DNA of 64,000 bases. Origin: Rhodanobacter sp. Soil772 (GTDB lineage: Bacteria; Pseudomonadota; Gammaproteobacteria; Xanthomonadales; Rhodanobacteraceae). The notes beneath the pieces were generated by a model. It worked only from the letters and a program-made list of their open reading frames with translations. It did not search any database and was not told the DNA's origin. Positions within the stretch are counted from its first letter, which is position 1, and every line of letters starts with the position of its first letter. Position numbers and translations under genes: made by a program. The DNA lies in NCBI RefSeq assembly GCF_001428385.1, contig NZ_LMSK01000001.1, forward strand, positions 1,182,358 to 1,246,357, in the 5' to 3' direction. This document shows positions 27,862-37,866 of the stretch, piece after piece.

Positions 27862-27980
27862 GCGGATTTCCAGCTGGATACGTGAAAGAAGCGAGCTTAG
27901 CCCGCGATCATCGCAAACGGCGAGACGCTTCAGCGCAGGAAGCTGTCAGCTTTCGCCGCCGACCACGCGAGTCCCCGCGC

Positions 27981-29375
27981 TCAATCGAACGATCCGACGA
28001 ACGAATCCGACGCGTAGTTCACGAACTGGGTGTAGTGGCCGAGGAAAGTCAGCTTGCAGGTGTCGGTGGGACCGTTGCGCTGCTTGCCGATGATGATTTC
28101 GGCGACGCCCTTGTCGGGCGATTCCTTGTTGTAGTACTCGTCGCGGTAGATGAACATGATCACGTCGGCGTCCTGCTCGATCGCGCCGGACTCGCGCAGG
28201 TCGGACATCATCGGGCGCTTGTCGGCGCGCTGCTCCAGCGAGCGGTTCAACTGCGACAGGGCAACCACCGGCACGTTCAGTTCCTTGGCCAGCCCCTTCA
28301 GCGAACGCGAGATTTCCGAGATCTCGGTGGCGCGATTTTCCTTGTTGCCGGGCACCTGCATCAGCTGCAGGTAGTCGATCACGATCAGGCCCAGCCCGCC
28401 GTGCTCGCGGTGCAGGCGCCGTGCGCGCGAGCGCAGCTCCACCGGCGACAGGCTGGGCGTGTCGTCGATGAAGATCTTGGCGTCGGAGAGCAGCGCGATC
28501 GCGTTGGAGACACGCGGCCAGTCCTCTTCTTCGAGAGTGCCGTTGCGCAGGTGCTGCTGGTGGATGCGACCCACCGAGGAAATCAGGCGGAACGCCAGCT
28601 GCGATGAGGACATCTCCATCGAGAACACCACCACCGCCTTCTTGCCGCCCAGCGCGGCGGCCTCGGCGATGTTCAGCGCAAACGCGGTCTTGCCCATCGA
28701 CGGACGCGCCGCCACGATGATCAGGTCCGACGGCTGCAGGCCGGAGGTGAGCGCATCCAGGTCGGTGAAGCCGGTGCTGACGCCGGTGAGCTGGCCGCGG
28801 TTTTCGTAGCGCTCGGTGAGCAGGCGGAACGCGTCCTTCACCGCCTCGCGCATCGTGACGGAATCCTTCTTGCCGCGCGCGCCGGATTCGGCGATGTGGA
28901 ACACGCGCTGCTCGGCGCTTTCCAGCACCTCGTGCACGCTCTTGCCCTCGGGTCGATAGCCGTCCTCGGTAATCGAGGTGCCGGCGTCGATCAGCTGGCG
29001 CAGCACCGATTTCTCGCGCACGATCTCGGCGTACGCGGCGATGTTGGCCGCGCTGGGCGTGCTGTTGGCCAGCTCGATCAGATAACCGGCGCCGCCGACC
29101 ATCTCGGCCATGCCGTTGCTCTCGAACCAGTCGCCCAGGGTCACCGCGTCGCACGGCATGCCCTTGTTCGCCAGCTCGTTGATCGCGCGCCAGATCAGCC
29201 GGTGGTCCTTGCGGTAGAAGTCGTTCTCGGCAAGCCGGTCGGCAACCTTGTCCAGCGCATCCGGCGCCAGCATCAGGCCGCCCAGCACCGCCTGTTCGGC
29301 ATCGATCGAATGCGGCGGTACGCGCAGCGCCTCGATGGCAGGAGAGGAAGGTTTGCGCTCGGGCACGAAGGACAT
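27981..29375 (-). CDS. dnaB: Replicative DNA helicase DnaB
   Basis: Hexameric helicase of the replication fork. The 464-residue protein has an N-terminal primase-interaction domain (VPPHSIDAEQAVLGGLM), Walker A ARPSMGKTA near residues 223-231, VFSMEMSSSQLAFRLI, and LIVIDYLQLMQ. No intein is present. The start MSFVPERKPS has AGGAG-like bases upstream. A perfect DnaA box lies about 120 bases upstream. Confidence 0.97.
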   Translation of the reverse strand: MSFVPERKPSSPAIEALRVPPHSIDAEQAVLGGLMLAPDALDKVADRLAENDFYRKDHRLIWRAINELANKGMPCDAVTLGDWFESNGMAEMVGGAGYLIELANSTPSAANIAAYAEIVREKSVLRQLIDAGTSITEDGYRPEGKSVHEVLESAEQRVFHIAESGARGKKDSVTMREAVKDAFRLLTERYENRGQLTGVSTGFTDLDALTSGLQPSDLIIVAARPSMGKTAFALNIAEAAALGGKKAVVVFSMEMSSSQLAFRLISSVGRIHQQHLRNGTLEEEDWPRVSNAIALLSDAKIFIDDTPSLSPVELRSRARRLHREHGGLGLIVIDYLQLMQVPGNKENRATEISEISRSLKGLAKELNVPVVALSQLNRSLEQRADKRPMMSDLRESGAIEQDADVIMFIYRDEYYNKESPDKGVAEIIIGKQRNGPTDTCKLTFLGHYTQFVNYASDSFVGSFD

Positions 29376-29490
29376 CGACTTACCTCAGGAGAATTGCCCC
29401 ACGACCGGCACGCGACACGCCGACACCTCGCGGGTAGTCATACCGACACCATCATGCGCGGCGACGTCTCACCCGTCGAGACAATAAGTC

Positions 29491-29499
29491 TGTGGATAA
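29491..29499 (-). promoter_or_regulatory. Consensus DnaA box upstream of dnaB
   Basis: TTATCCACA on the minus strand is a perfect DnaA box. A partial second (TTATCCCCA) is 20 bases further from dnaB. They lie between dnaB and the rplI terminator in a gap of 291 bases (29376-29666) that otherwise shows no gene. One box can occur by chance; DnaA control of dnaB is a possibility, not a demonstration. Confidence 0.45.
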
Positions 29500-29610
29500 G
29501 CTGTGCGTTGCTGGGGATAAATCGGCGCGACAAACACACCGCGACGCGCTGGAGCGAACCACTTCCGGGCTTCCCGCCGGCGATCACCCCCGCGATCCCT
29601 TCCGCAGAAA

Positions 29611-29640
29611 GACGACGGGCGCCCTGGGGCGCCCGTCGAC
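29611..29640 (-). terminator. Terminator of the rpsF-rpsR-rplI operon
   Basis: CGACGGGCGCC and GGCGCCCGTCG form an 11-base stem with a four-base loop 27 bases after the rplI stop. On the minus strand it is followed by TCTTTCT, a weak T tract. Confidence 0.65.
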
Positions 29641-29666
29641 TTGCAATCTGGAACAGCGGCTCGCGC

Positions 29667-30116
29667 TTACTTGTCGCTGACCACGATCACCTTGACCGTG
29701 GTCTGCACGTCGGCGTGCAGGCTCACCACCACGTCGTACTCGCCGGTGTTGCGAAGCGGGCCTTCGCCCAGGATCACTTCACCCTTGTGCACGGCCTGAC
29801 CGGCAGCAGCCAGCGCCTCGGCGATATCGCGCGGGCCGACCGAACCGAACAGCTTGCCTTCCGCACTGGCGTGCGCGGAGATGGTCACCGAGACATCGGC
29901 CAGCTTGGCCTTGCGTGCTTCGGCATCGGCCAGTGCCGTGTTGGCCTTGGCCTCGTATTCGGCACGACGCTGTTCGAACGCGGCCAGGTTGGCGGCGTTG
30001 ACGCGCACGGCCTTGCCCTGCGGCAGCAGGTAATTGCGGCCGTAACCGGGCTTCACGACGACCTTGTCGCCGAGCGTGCCGAGGTTGCGGACTTTCTGCA
30101 GAAGAATGAGTTCCAT
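29667..30116 (-). CDS. rplI: Ribosomal protein L9
   Basis: A 149-residue L9 starting [19 protein letters not shown], with [14 protein letters not shown], the long connecting helix ([18 protein letters not shown]) and the C-terminal domain ([14 protein letters not shown]). Normal length. Third gene of the S6-S18-L9 operon, separated from rpsR by a repeat-filled 169 bases. Confidence 0.97.
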   Translation of the reverse strand: MELILLQKVRNLGTLGDKVVVKPGYGRNYLLPQGKAVRVNAANLAAFEQRRAEYEAKANTALADAEARKAKLADVSVTISAHASAEGKLFGSVGPRDIAEALAAAGQAVHKGEVILGEGPLRNTGEYDVVVSLHADVQTTVKVIVVSDK

Positions 30117-30180
30117 GATGCTTTCCTGTTCGTTAGCACCGGTGTGGCCCGGCGCAGCCAGAGGACGGTTGTCCGAAGGG

Positions 30181-30279
30181 CCGGGATTCGGGAGACGGGA
30201 TTCGGGATTCGGAAAAGCGCGATGCGGCGAACCCGCTGCTTTTACCTAATCCCGAATCCCCAATCCCGAATCCCGAACG
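30181..30279. repeat. GGGATTC repeat block, inverted arms, copy 2
   Basis: The left arm (CCGGGATTCGGGAGACGGGA then TTCGGGATTCGG) and the right arm (AATCCCGAATCCCCAATCCC then GAATCCCGAAC) enclose about 35 bases. It lies between rpsR and rplI, so the operon message would contain a long hairpin here. Same family as 5776-5914. Confidence 0.8.
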
Positions 30280-30285
30280 ACGTCA

Positions 30286-30516
30286 TCAGACGTCGTGGTT
30301 GTCGGTGTACGGCAGCAGCGAGAGGAAGCGCGCGCGCTTGATCGCGGTCGCCAGCTGACGCTGGTAGCGGGCCTTGGTGCCGGTGATGCGACTCGGCACG
30401 ATCTTGCCGTTCTCGGTGACGTACTGGCGCAGGGTGTTGAGATCCTTGTAGTCGATCTCCTTCACGTCTTCGGCAGTGAAGCGGCAGAATTTGCGGCGGC
30501 GGAAAAACTTGGACAT
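30286..30516 (-). CDS. rpsR: Ribosomal protein S18
   Basis: A 76-residue S18: [58 protein letters not shown]. Normal length. It starts 13 bases after the rpsF stop; the open frame upstream is the shadow of rpsF. Confidence 0.97.
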   Translation of the reverse strand: MSKFFRRRKFCRFTAEDVKEIDYKDLNTLRQYVTENGKIVPSRITGTKARYQRQLATAIKRARFLSLLPYTDNHDV

Positions 30517-30529
30517 GTTGTGCTCCTGA

Positions 30530-30961
30530 TCAGTCGTCGCTGTCGCGATGGTTGTCGCGGTCATCGCGGTCACGGCCGCGGCCTTCGCCATCACCCTCGT
30601 CGTCGCGGCGACGGGTGGACTTGGCATCATCCTTTTCCTTCGACTTCAGGATGAAGGACGGCTCGGTATCGGCCTCGTCGCGACGGATCACCAGATGGCG
30701 CAGCACGGCGTCGTTGAAGCGGAAGCCCGACTCCAGCTCGTTCAGTGCGTTCTGGCTTACTTCGATGTTGAGCAGCACGTAATGTGCCTTGGCCAGGTTC
30801 ACGATCGGATACGCCAGCTGACGGCGGCCCCAATCTTCCAGGCGGTGGATCTTGCCGCCGTCGGTCTCGATCAGCGCCTTGTAGCGCTCGAGCATCGCCG
30901 GAACCTGCTCGCTCTGGTCAGGGTGGACCATGAACACAACTTCGTAATGACGCAGGGTCAT
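30530..30961 (-). CDS. rpsF: Ribosomal protein S6 with charged C-terminal tail
   Basis: A 143-residue S6 starting [20 protein letters not shown], with [13 protein letters not shown] and [17 protein letters not shown]. Beyond about residue 110 is a tail rich in Arg, Asp, Glu and Gly ([20 protein letters not shown]). E. coli S6 also has an acidic tail that RimK can extend with glutamate; whether this one is modified is unknown. First gene of the operon. Confidence 0.97.
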   Translation of the reverse strand: MTLRHYEVVFMVHPDQSEQVPAMLERYKALIETDGGKIHRLEDWGRRQLAYPIVNLAKAHYVLLNIEVSQNALNELESGFRFNDAVLRHLVIRRDEADTEPSFILKSKEKDDAKSTRRRDDEGDGEGRGRDRDDRDNHRDSDD

Positions 30962-31205
30962 TGTGGGTTGACTCCTTGTGGATGCGGCCTTGCGGCCTCG
31001 CAGCCTCCCGCTGGTGCGGTGAGGCAAGTGTCCTGCCGGCACTTTTCGGTGCGGACAGAAGCGGGATTGTAAGCGGGCCAGGTGGCCACGCGCAAGTTAT
31101 TGAAGGATAAAGGGGCCAGAGGCGGGTAACGAAGGCGTCAAAACCGGTACGAGCCGCCATGCCACGTCGGAAACCGGCTCCCGCCGCTCGCCCTGCACCC
31201 CTGGC

Positions 31206-31532
31206 TCAACTGACCGTGAAGCTCTCGCCGCAGCCGCATTCACCGGTGGCATTCGGGTTGTGGAACACGAAGCTGGCGTTGAGGCCCTGCCGCTGGAAGT
31301 CGATCACGGTGCCCTCGACCATGGCCAGACTCTTGCCGTCGACGATCAGCGGCAACCCGTCCACCTCGACCAGCTGATCGTCTTTGCCGACTACCTCGGC
31401 CAGGTCCACCACGTAGGCGAAACCGGAACAGCCGGTGCGCTTGACGCCGAAGCGCACGCCGGCCGCCGTCGGCGTGCCGGCCAGGAAGTGGCGCATGCGT
31501 TCGTTGGCAGCGGGGGTGATGGTGATGCTCAT
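31206..31532 (-). CDS. IscA/ErpA-type iron-sulfur carrier
   Basis: A 108-residue A-type carrier that holds and delivers iron-sulfur clusters. The three conserved cysteines are present: C35 in [11 protein letters not shown], and C99 and C101 in GECGCGESF. The ATG giving [19 protein letters not shown] fits the family; upstream codons do not. It stands alone, divergent from asnS, outside any isc or suf operon, which is more like ErpA than IscA, but sequence alone does not decide. Confidence 0.93.
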   Translation of the reverse strand: MSITITPAANERMRHFLAGTPTAAGVRFGVKRTGCSGFAYVVDLAEVVGKDDQLVEVDGLPLIVDGKSLAMVEGTVIDFQRQGLNASFVFHNPNATGECGCGESFTVS

Positions 31533-31682
31533 GGCGGTGGATCGACCTCGACAAGTGGCCCGGAAAGTCGCGGCGCAGGCAACAGCTACATTATCATGCC
31601 GGTTTGGCCTTGCGTGCCGCCACGCACCGCCGTTCATCTATCCACGCGCCGACATGCGGCGCTCCTGCAGGAGTTTCAATCG

Positions 31683-33098
<1,416 letters not shown>

Positions 33099-33112
33099 GC
33101 AACCCAACCGCC

Positions 33113-33940
33113 ATGTCGCTTCGACCCCCCGCCATCGCCGCCGTGCTGGCCCTCGCTGCCTTGCTGGGCGGCTGCCACACGGCCAAGGCCTTGCTGCCGC
33201 CGAACCTGCGCCCGCCGTCGGAAAATACCGGCGACGCGCTGAAGCTGGCCCAGTTGCAGCTGATGCAGGCCGCGCCGTGCTGCAGCAGCTTCGCCGACTT
33301 CTCCTACCGCAGCATGCTGCCGTGGCAGCCGCAGAAGTTCGTGCTGGGCAGCGGCAGCATGGTCGCCAACCTCAATGGCACGCAAAGCTACTTCCTCGCC
33401 TTCCGCCTGCCGGCCGACGTGAAACTGCCGTACAAGGTCGCCCTGAAGTCGGAATTGAACGGCCGCTGGCTGCACGCCAGCTACCTGTTCGCGCCCACCG
33501 TGGTACTGCTGGACGAGGGCTTTCAGCCGATCCGCTCCGAGGACATCGGGCTGTGCGAACACATGGGCTGGAGTGACGAGACGAGCGGCGCCTTCGGCAG
33601 CCTGAAGATCGACAGCGCGCAGGCGCGTTACCTGCTGGTCTACAGCTCGGCCGAGCAGCAGTCGGGCAAGACCTACTGGGAACAGTCGCCCGCCTCGATC
33701 TCCAGTTCCACCACCGCGTCGCTGCAGATGAACTCCGCCGGCAGCTTCAGCATCCCGCACGGCCCGGACGGCGCGCTGTGGGTCGGCATGATGAACAAGA
33801 CCTACGAAAAGGCCCTGGCCAACGCGATCTGCAAGAAGGCGGCGAAGGGCGGCGGCGTGCTCAACACCCTGCGCACCGCGTTGCCGCTGCCCTGGAGCAA
33901 CGGCAACAACGGCAAGGCCAACCACCCCAGTTCGCCATGA
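33113..33940 (+). CDS. MalM-like lipoprotein
   Basis: A 275-residue exported lipoprotein: MSLRPPAIAAVLALAALLGGC gives a lipobox with C21. The body (CCSSFADFSYRSML, SYFLAFRLPADVKLPYKVAL, SYLFAPTVVLLDEGFQPIRS, ARYLLVYSSAEQQSGKTY) resembles the MalM family, whose exact function is unknown; the match is by eye. The next gene overlaps its stop by ATGA. No maltose genes are near, so a maltose role is not implied. Confidence 0.65.
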   Translation: MSLRPPAIAAVLALAALLGGCHTAKALLPPNLRPPSENTGDALKLAQLQLMQAAPCCSSFADFSYRSMLPWQPQKFVLGSGSMVANLNGTQSYFLAFRLPADVKLPYKVALKSELNGRWLHASYLFAPTVVLLDEGFQPIRSEDIGLCEHMGWSDETSGAFGSLKIDSAQARYLLVYSSAEQQSGKTYWEQSPASISSSTTASLQMNSAGSFSIPHGPDGALWVGMMNKTYEKALANAICKKAAKGGGVLNTLRTALPLPWSNGNNGKANHPSSP

Positions 33941-34251
33941 TCGTCCTCTATCTCGCGCTGCTGGCCAGCGGCGTCGGCCTGTTCGTGCTGTCGTACGTGG
34001 CGCCGTTCCGGGTCGCCGCGCTGCTGCGCAAACGCTATCCGCAACACTGGCAGGTCATCGTCGCCGCCGCGCAGGGCCGGCTTTCCGGATTCCGCGTCTG
34101 GGCCCGCATGCAGCAGATCCTGCGCTCCCCGGCCCTGCCCGCGCTGGGCGACACCGCCATCGACCGCTGGTGCCTGGTATGGCGTTACAGTCAGTGGATG
34201 GGCTGGCTCTGCTGGCTCGCCGCGCTGGCGATGCGGCTGTGGCTGCACTGA
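33937..34251 (+). CDS. Small membrane protein, unknown function
   Basis: A 104-residue protein with two hydrophobic segments: MIVLYLALLASGVGLFVLSY at the N-terminus and QWMGWLCWLAALAMRLWL at the C-terminus. Between them is a basic loop (FRVAALLRKRYPQHW). I do not recognise the family. It overlaps the MalM-like gene by ATGA and precedes the short-chain dehydrogenase by 11 bases, so it is likely cotranscribed with both. Confidence 0.75.
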   Translation: MIVLYLALLASGVGLFVLSYVAPFRVAALLRKRYPQHWQVIVAAAQGRLSGFRVWARMQQILRSPALPALGDTAIDRWCLVWRYSQWMGWLCWLAALAMRLWLH

Positions 34252-34262
34252 GGGAACAAGAC

Positions 34263-35054
34263 ATGCAACTGGATCTGAGTGGACGTCATGCGCTGGTTTG
34301 CGGCGCCTCGCAAGGCATCGGTCAGGCCAGCGCGATCGAACTGGCCGAACTGGGTGCCAGCGTCACCTTGCTGGCGCGCTCGGCCGACAGGCTCAAGCTG
34401 GTTGCCGAAAGCCTGCCGCGGACGCATGCCGGGCAACGGCATGACTGGCGCAGCGTGGACATGCTGGACACCGCCAGCCTGCAGGCGACGGCTATCGACA
34501 TCGCCGCCGGCGCCGCGGTGCATATCCTGATCAACAACACCGGCGGGCCACCCAACGGCCCGGCGCACAGCGCGGAACCCGCGGCCTTCGAGATCGCGTT
34601 CCGCCAGCATCTGCTAGCCGGCCAGACCCTGCTGCAGGCGCTGCTGCCCGGCATGCGCGCCAGTGGCTACGGTCGCATCGTCAACGTGATCTCCACCTCG
34701 GTGAAGGAACCGATCGCGGGGCTGGGCGTGTCCAACACCGTGCGCGCCGCCGTCGCCGGCTGGGCCAAGACCCTGTCCGCCGAACTGGCCGCCGACGGCA
34801 TCACGGTCAACAACGTGCTGCCCGGCTACACCCGCACCAGCCGCCTCGACAGCCTGCTCGCCGCGCAAGCCGCCGCCAGCGGCCGCGACGGCGACGTGAT
34901 CGCCCAGGCCATGCTGACAACGGTACCCGCCCGCCGCTTCGGCGAAGCCAGCGAAGTGGCCGCCGTGATCGCGTTCCTGTGCACTCCCGCCGCCGCCTAC
35001 GTCAACGGCGTCAGCATCGCGGTGGATGGCGGCCGCACGCGCGCGTTGAGTTGA
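34263..35054 (+). CDS. Short-chain dehydrogenase/reductase with atypical active site
   Basis: A 263-residue SDR with the Rossmann motif GASQGIG (14-20) and NNTGGPP near residue 92. In place of the usual Tyr-x-x-x-Lys it has SNTVR in GLGVSNTVRAAVAGWAKTL (near residue 158), so both catalytic Tyr and Lys are replaced. A subgroup with this Ser/Arg pattern exists, often annotated 3-oxoacyl-ACP reductase; its activity is unclear to me. The ATG has a GGGAACAAGAC site. It lies just ahead of the aminomuconate genes and may act in the same pathway; this is inference from context. Confidence 0.8.
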   Translation: MQLDLSGRHALVCGASQGIGQASAIELAELGASVTLLARSADRLKLVAESLPRTHAGQRHDWRSVDMLDTASLQATAIDIAAGAAVHILINNTGGPPNGPAHSAEPAAFEIAFRQHLLAGQTLLQALLPGMRASGYGRIVNVISTSVKEPIAGLGVSNTVRAAVAGWAKTLSAELAADGITVNNVLPGYTRTSRLDSLLAAQAAASGRDGDVIAQAMLTTVPARRFGEASEVAAVIAFLCTPAAAYVNGVSIAVDGGRTRALS

Positions 35055-35157
35055 GCCCGGGCCAACGCTTCGGCGCGCGCCACCCGCTTCCCATCTCGCC
35101 CCGCGCATACGCCGGCGTCCGGTGCAATTGCGGCACGCTGGTTTTAAGCTTGTCCCG

Positions 35158-36645
35158 ATGTCCATCCCGCGCCTAGCCAATCTGATCGACGGTCGCCTGC
35201 AGGCGCCCCACCACGATGCATGGCTGGAGGTGCACGAGCCGGCCACCGGTGCGGTATTTGCGCACTGCCCCGATTCCGGTGCGGCGGACGTCGCCGCTGC
35301 GGTCGCCGCCGCCAGCCGTGCCGCGCCTGGCTGGGCCGGCACGCCGATCGAACAGCGCGCACACCTGCTGCAGCGGCTGGCCGACTTGGTCGAGGCGCGG
35401 CTGGAGGAGTTCGCCGCGCTGGAATCGCGCGACAACGGCAAGCCGCTGAGCCTCGCGCGCCGGCTCGACATCCCGCGCGCGGTCAGCAACCTGCGTTACT
35501 TCGCCGCCGCGATCATCGGCTGGGGCAGCGAATCGCACGCGATGGAAGCCGGCGCCATGGGCACCGGCGCGATCAACTACACCTTGCGCCAGCCGCTCGG
35601 CGTGGTCGGCTGCATCAGTCCGTGGAATCTGCCGCTGTACCTGTTCACCTGGAAGATCGCGCCGGCCCTGGCCGCCGGCAACACGGTGGTGGCCAAGCCG
35701 TCGGAAGTGACGCCGTGCACCGCCGCCCTGCTCGGCGAGCTGAGCATCGAGGCCGGCTTTCCGCCCGGCGTGCTGAACATCGTGCAGGGCCGCGGCCCCA
35801 GCGTGGGCCAGGCGCTGGTGGAGCATCCGGCGGTGAAGGCAATCTCCTTCACCGGCAGCACGGCCACCGGCACGCGCATCGCCAGCGCGGCCGCCGCGCA
35901 GTTCAAGAAAGTCTCGCTGGAAATGGGCGGCAAGAATCCGGCGATCGTGTTCGCCGATGCCGATCTTTCCGACGCGAACCTGGACACCATCGTGCGCTCG
36001 GGCTTCGCCAATCAGGGCGAGATCTGCCTGTGCGGCTCGCGCCTGCTGGTGCAGCGCTCGATCCTCGAAGCCTTCCGCGAACGCTACCTCGCGCGCGTGC
36101 AGGCGCTGCGCGTGGGCGATCCGGGCGACGCCGACAGCGACCTCGGCGCGATGGTCTCGCAAGCGCACTACGACAAGGTGCTCGGCTGCATCGAACAGGC
36201 CCGCGCCGAAGGCGGCCACGTGCTGTGCGGCGGCGAGGCGATCACATTGCCCGGCCGCTGCGCCGACGGCTGGTTCATCGCGCCGACCGTGATCGAAGGC
36301 CTGTCGTCCGCGGCGCAGACCAACCAGCAGGAGATCTTCGGCCCGGTGGTCAGCCTGATCCCGTTCGAGGACGAGGCCGAGGCGCTGGCGATCGCCAACG
36401 ACAGCCGCTACGGCCTGGCCGCCTCGCTGTGGACGCAGGACCTGTCCCGCGCGCACCGGCTCGCCGGCCAGCTCGAATTCGGCATCGTGTGGATCAACTG
36501 CTGGCTGCTGCGCGACCTGCGCACGCCGTTCGGCGGCGCCAAGCAATCCGGGCTCGGTCGCGAAGGCGGCAGCGAAGCGCTGCACTTCTTCACCGAGCCG
36601 AAAAACATCTGCATCGCCTACGGCGCGTCGTCCGTACAACCCTAG
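35158..36645 (+). CDS. 2-aminomuconic semialdehyde dehydrogenase-type aldehyde dehydrogenase
   Basis: A 495-residue NAD-dependent aldehyde dehydrogenase: SPWNLPLYL, FTGSTATG, catalytic glutamate in LEMGGKNP, and catalytic cysteine in FANQGEICLCGSRL. The GEICLC sequence is typical of the 2-aminomuconate / hydroxymuconate semialdehyde dehydrogenases, which oxidise the product of ACMS decarboxylation in kynurenine (tryptophan) breakdown. The 2-aminomuconate deaminase-like gene at 37348 supports this substrate. Betaine or other aldehydes cannot be excluded from sequence alone. Confidence 0.82.
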   Translation: MSIPRLANLIDGRLQAPHHDAWLEVHEPATGAVFAHCPDSGAADVAAAVAAASRAAPGWAGTPIEQRAHLLQRLADLVEARLEEFAALESRDNGKPLSLARRLDIPRAVSNLRYFAAAIIGWGSESHAMEAGAMGTGAINYTLRQPLGVVGCISPWNLPLYLFTWKIAPALAAGNTVVAKPSEVTPCTAALLGELSIEAGFPPGVLNIVQGRGPSVGQALVEHPAVKAISFTGSTATGTRIASAAAAQFKKVSLEMGGKNPAIVFADADLSDANLDTIVRSGFANQGEICLCGSRLLVQRSILEAFRERYLARVQALRVGDPGDADSDLGAMVSQAHYDKVLGCIEQARAEGGHVLCGGEAITLPGRCADGWFIAPTVIEGLSSAAQTNQQEIFGPVVSLIPFEDEAEALAIANDSRYGLAASLWTQDLSRAHRLAGQLEFGIVWINCWLLRDLRTPFGGAKQSGLGREGGSEALHFFTEPKNICIAYGASSVQP

Positions 36646-36685
36646 GGCGCACGCGCATGCGCGAGCCCGAACATTCGGAATCCCG

Positions 36686-37351
36686 ATGAATTCACTGAAA
36701 GACCTGCTTGCCAAAAACCGGCGCTGGGCCGAACAGGTCACCGCGCAAGACCCGACCTTTTTCGAACAGCTCTCGCAGCAGCAAGCGCCGCGCTACTTGT
36801 GGATCGGCTGCTCGGACTCGCGCGTACCGGCCACCCAGATCGTCGACCTGCCGCCGGGCGAGATCTTCGTGCATCGCAACGTGGCCAACGTGGTGGTGCA
36901 TACCGACCTGAACGCGCTGAGCACCATCCAATTCGCGGTCGACGTGCTGCAGGTAAAGCACATCCTGGTGGTGGGTCATTACGGTTGCGGTGGCGTCGGC
37001 GCCGTGCTGAAGGAAAGCCGCCTGGGCCTGATCGACAATTGGCTCAGGCACATCACCGACATTGCCATGAAGCATGCCGACAAGCTCGATCCGGCGCAGT
37101 CGTTCGCGATGCGCCATGCGCACCTGTGCGAACTGAATGCGCTCGAACAGGCGCTCAACGTGTGCCACACCACGGTGGTGCGCGAAGCGTGGGAGCGCGG
37201 CCAGCAGCTGGCCGTGCATGCGTGGATTTACGGCCTGGACAATGGCCACATCCATGACTTGGGCCTCGATGTGCGCGGACGCGAGCAACTGCCCGAGGCC
37301 TATCACCAGGCCGTGGCCGAGCTCACCCGGCGCTGGGCAGGCGCCGCATGA
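36686..37351 (+). CDS. can: Beta-class carbonic anhydrase
   Basis: Interconverts CO2 and bicarbonate. The 221-residue protein has the zinc ligands and active-site pair at the E. coli Can numbering: C42 and D44 in WIGCSDSRVPA, H98 and C101 in GHYGCGGV. It lies between the aldehyde dehydrogenase and the aminomuconate deaminase and overlaps the latter by ATGA, an unexpected but suggestive place (see findings). Confidence 0.96.
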   Translation: MNSLKDLLAKNRRWAEQVTAQDPTFFEQLSQQQAPRYLWIGCSDSRVPATQIVDLPPGEIFVHRNVANVVVHTDLNALSTIQFAVDVLQVKHILVVGHYGCGGVGAVLKESRLGLIDNWLRHITDIAMKHADKLDPAQSFAMRHAHLCELNALEQALNVCHTTVVREAWERGQQLAVHAWIYGLDNGHIHDLGLDVRGREQLPEAYHQAVAELTRRWAGAA

Positions 37352-37779
37352 ACGGCGACAGCATCCGCACCGACGCCGCCCCCGCGCCGGTCGGCGCCTA
37401 CCCGCACGCCCGGCGTGTCGGCAACCTGCTGTTCCTGTCTGGCGTGGGTCCGCGCCAACCCGGCAGCAACGCGATTCCCGGCAACGTCTGCGACGCGGAT
37501 GGCCGGCTGGTCGACTACGACATCGAAGCACAGTGCCGGCAAGTGTTCGCCAACGTGCGCGCCGTGCTCGAAGCCAGCGGCGCCGCCTGGACCGACCTGG
37601 TCGACGTCACCGTGTTCCTCACCGACATGCAGCGCGACTTCGCCATCTACAACCGGCTGTATGCGGAATATTTCGCCGGCGTCGACGCCTGCCGCACCAC
37701 GCTGGGCATCAGCGCGCTGCCGACGCCGATCGCGATCGAGCTGAAGTGCGTTGCCGCCCTGCCGGCGCAGCCGCGCTGA
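37348..37779 (+). CDS. RidA-fold 2-aminomuconate deaminase
   Basis: A 143-residue protein of the YjgF/RidA fold. The pattern PVGAYPHARRVGNLLFLSGV, GPRQPGSNAIPG, DYDIEAQCRQVFANVRAVLE, VFLTDMQRDF, YAEYFAG and TPIAIELKC is closer to the 2-aminomuconate deaminase (AmnD/NbaF) group than to housekeeping RidA, which begins PxAxGPYSQ. It would convert 2-aminomuconate to 4-oxalocrotonate plus ammonia. The start overlaps the carbonic anhydrase stop. Confidence 0.85.
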   Translation: MNGDSIRTDAAPAPVGAYPHARRVGNLLFLSGVGPRQPGSNAIPGNVCDADGRLVDYDIEAQCRQVFANVRAVLEASGAAWTDLVDVTVFLTDMQRDFAIYNRLYAEYFAGVDACRTTLGISALPTPIAIELKCVAALPAQPR

Positions 37780-37816
37780 TCCGCCTCGATCGGCACGCGG
37801 GCAAGCCGCATGCATG

Positions 37817-37846
37817 AAAAACCCCGCCGGTCTGCACCGGCGGGGT
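37817..37846 (-). terminator. Terminator of the His/Lys-repeat gene
   Basis: ACCCCGCCGG and CCGGCGGGGT form a ten-base stem followed on the minus strand by TTTTT. It lies 20 bases after the stop of the gene at 37867, and between it and the convergent deaminase. Confidence 0.85.
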
Positions 37847-37866
37847 CTCGATTCACGACAACACGA

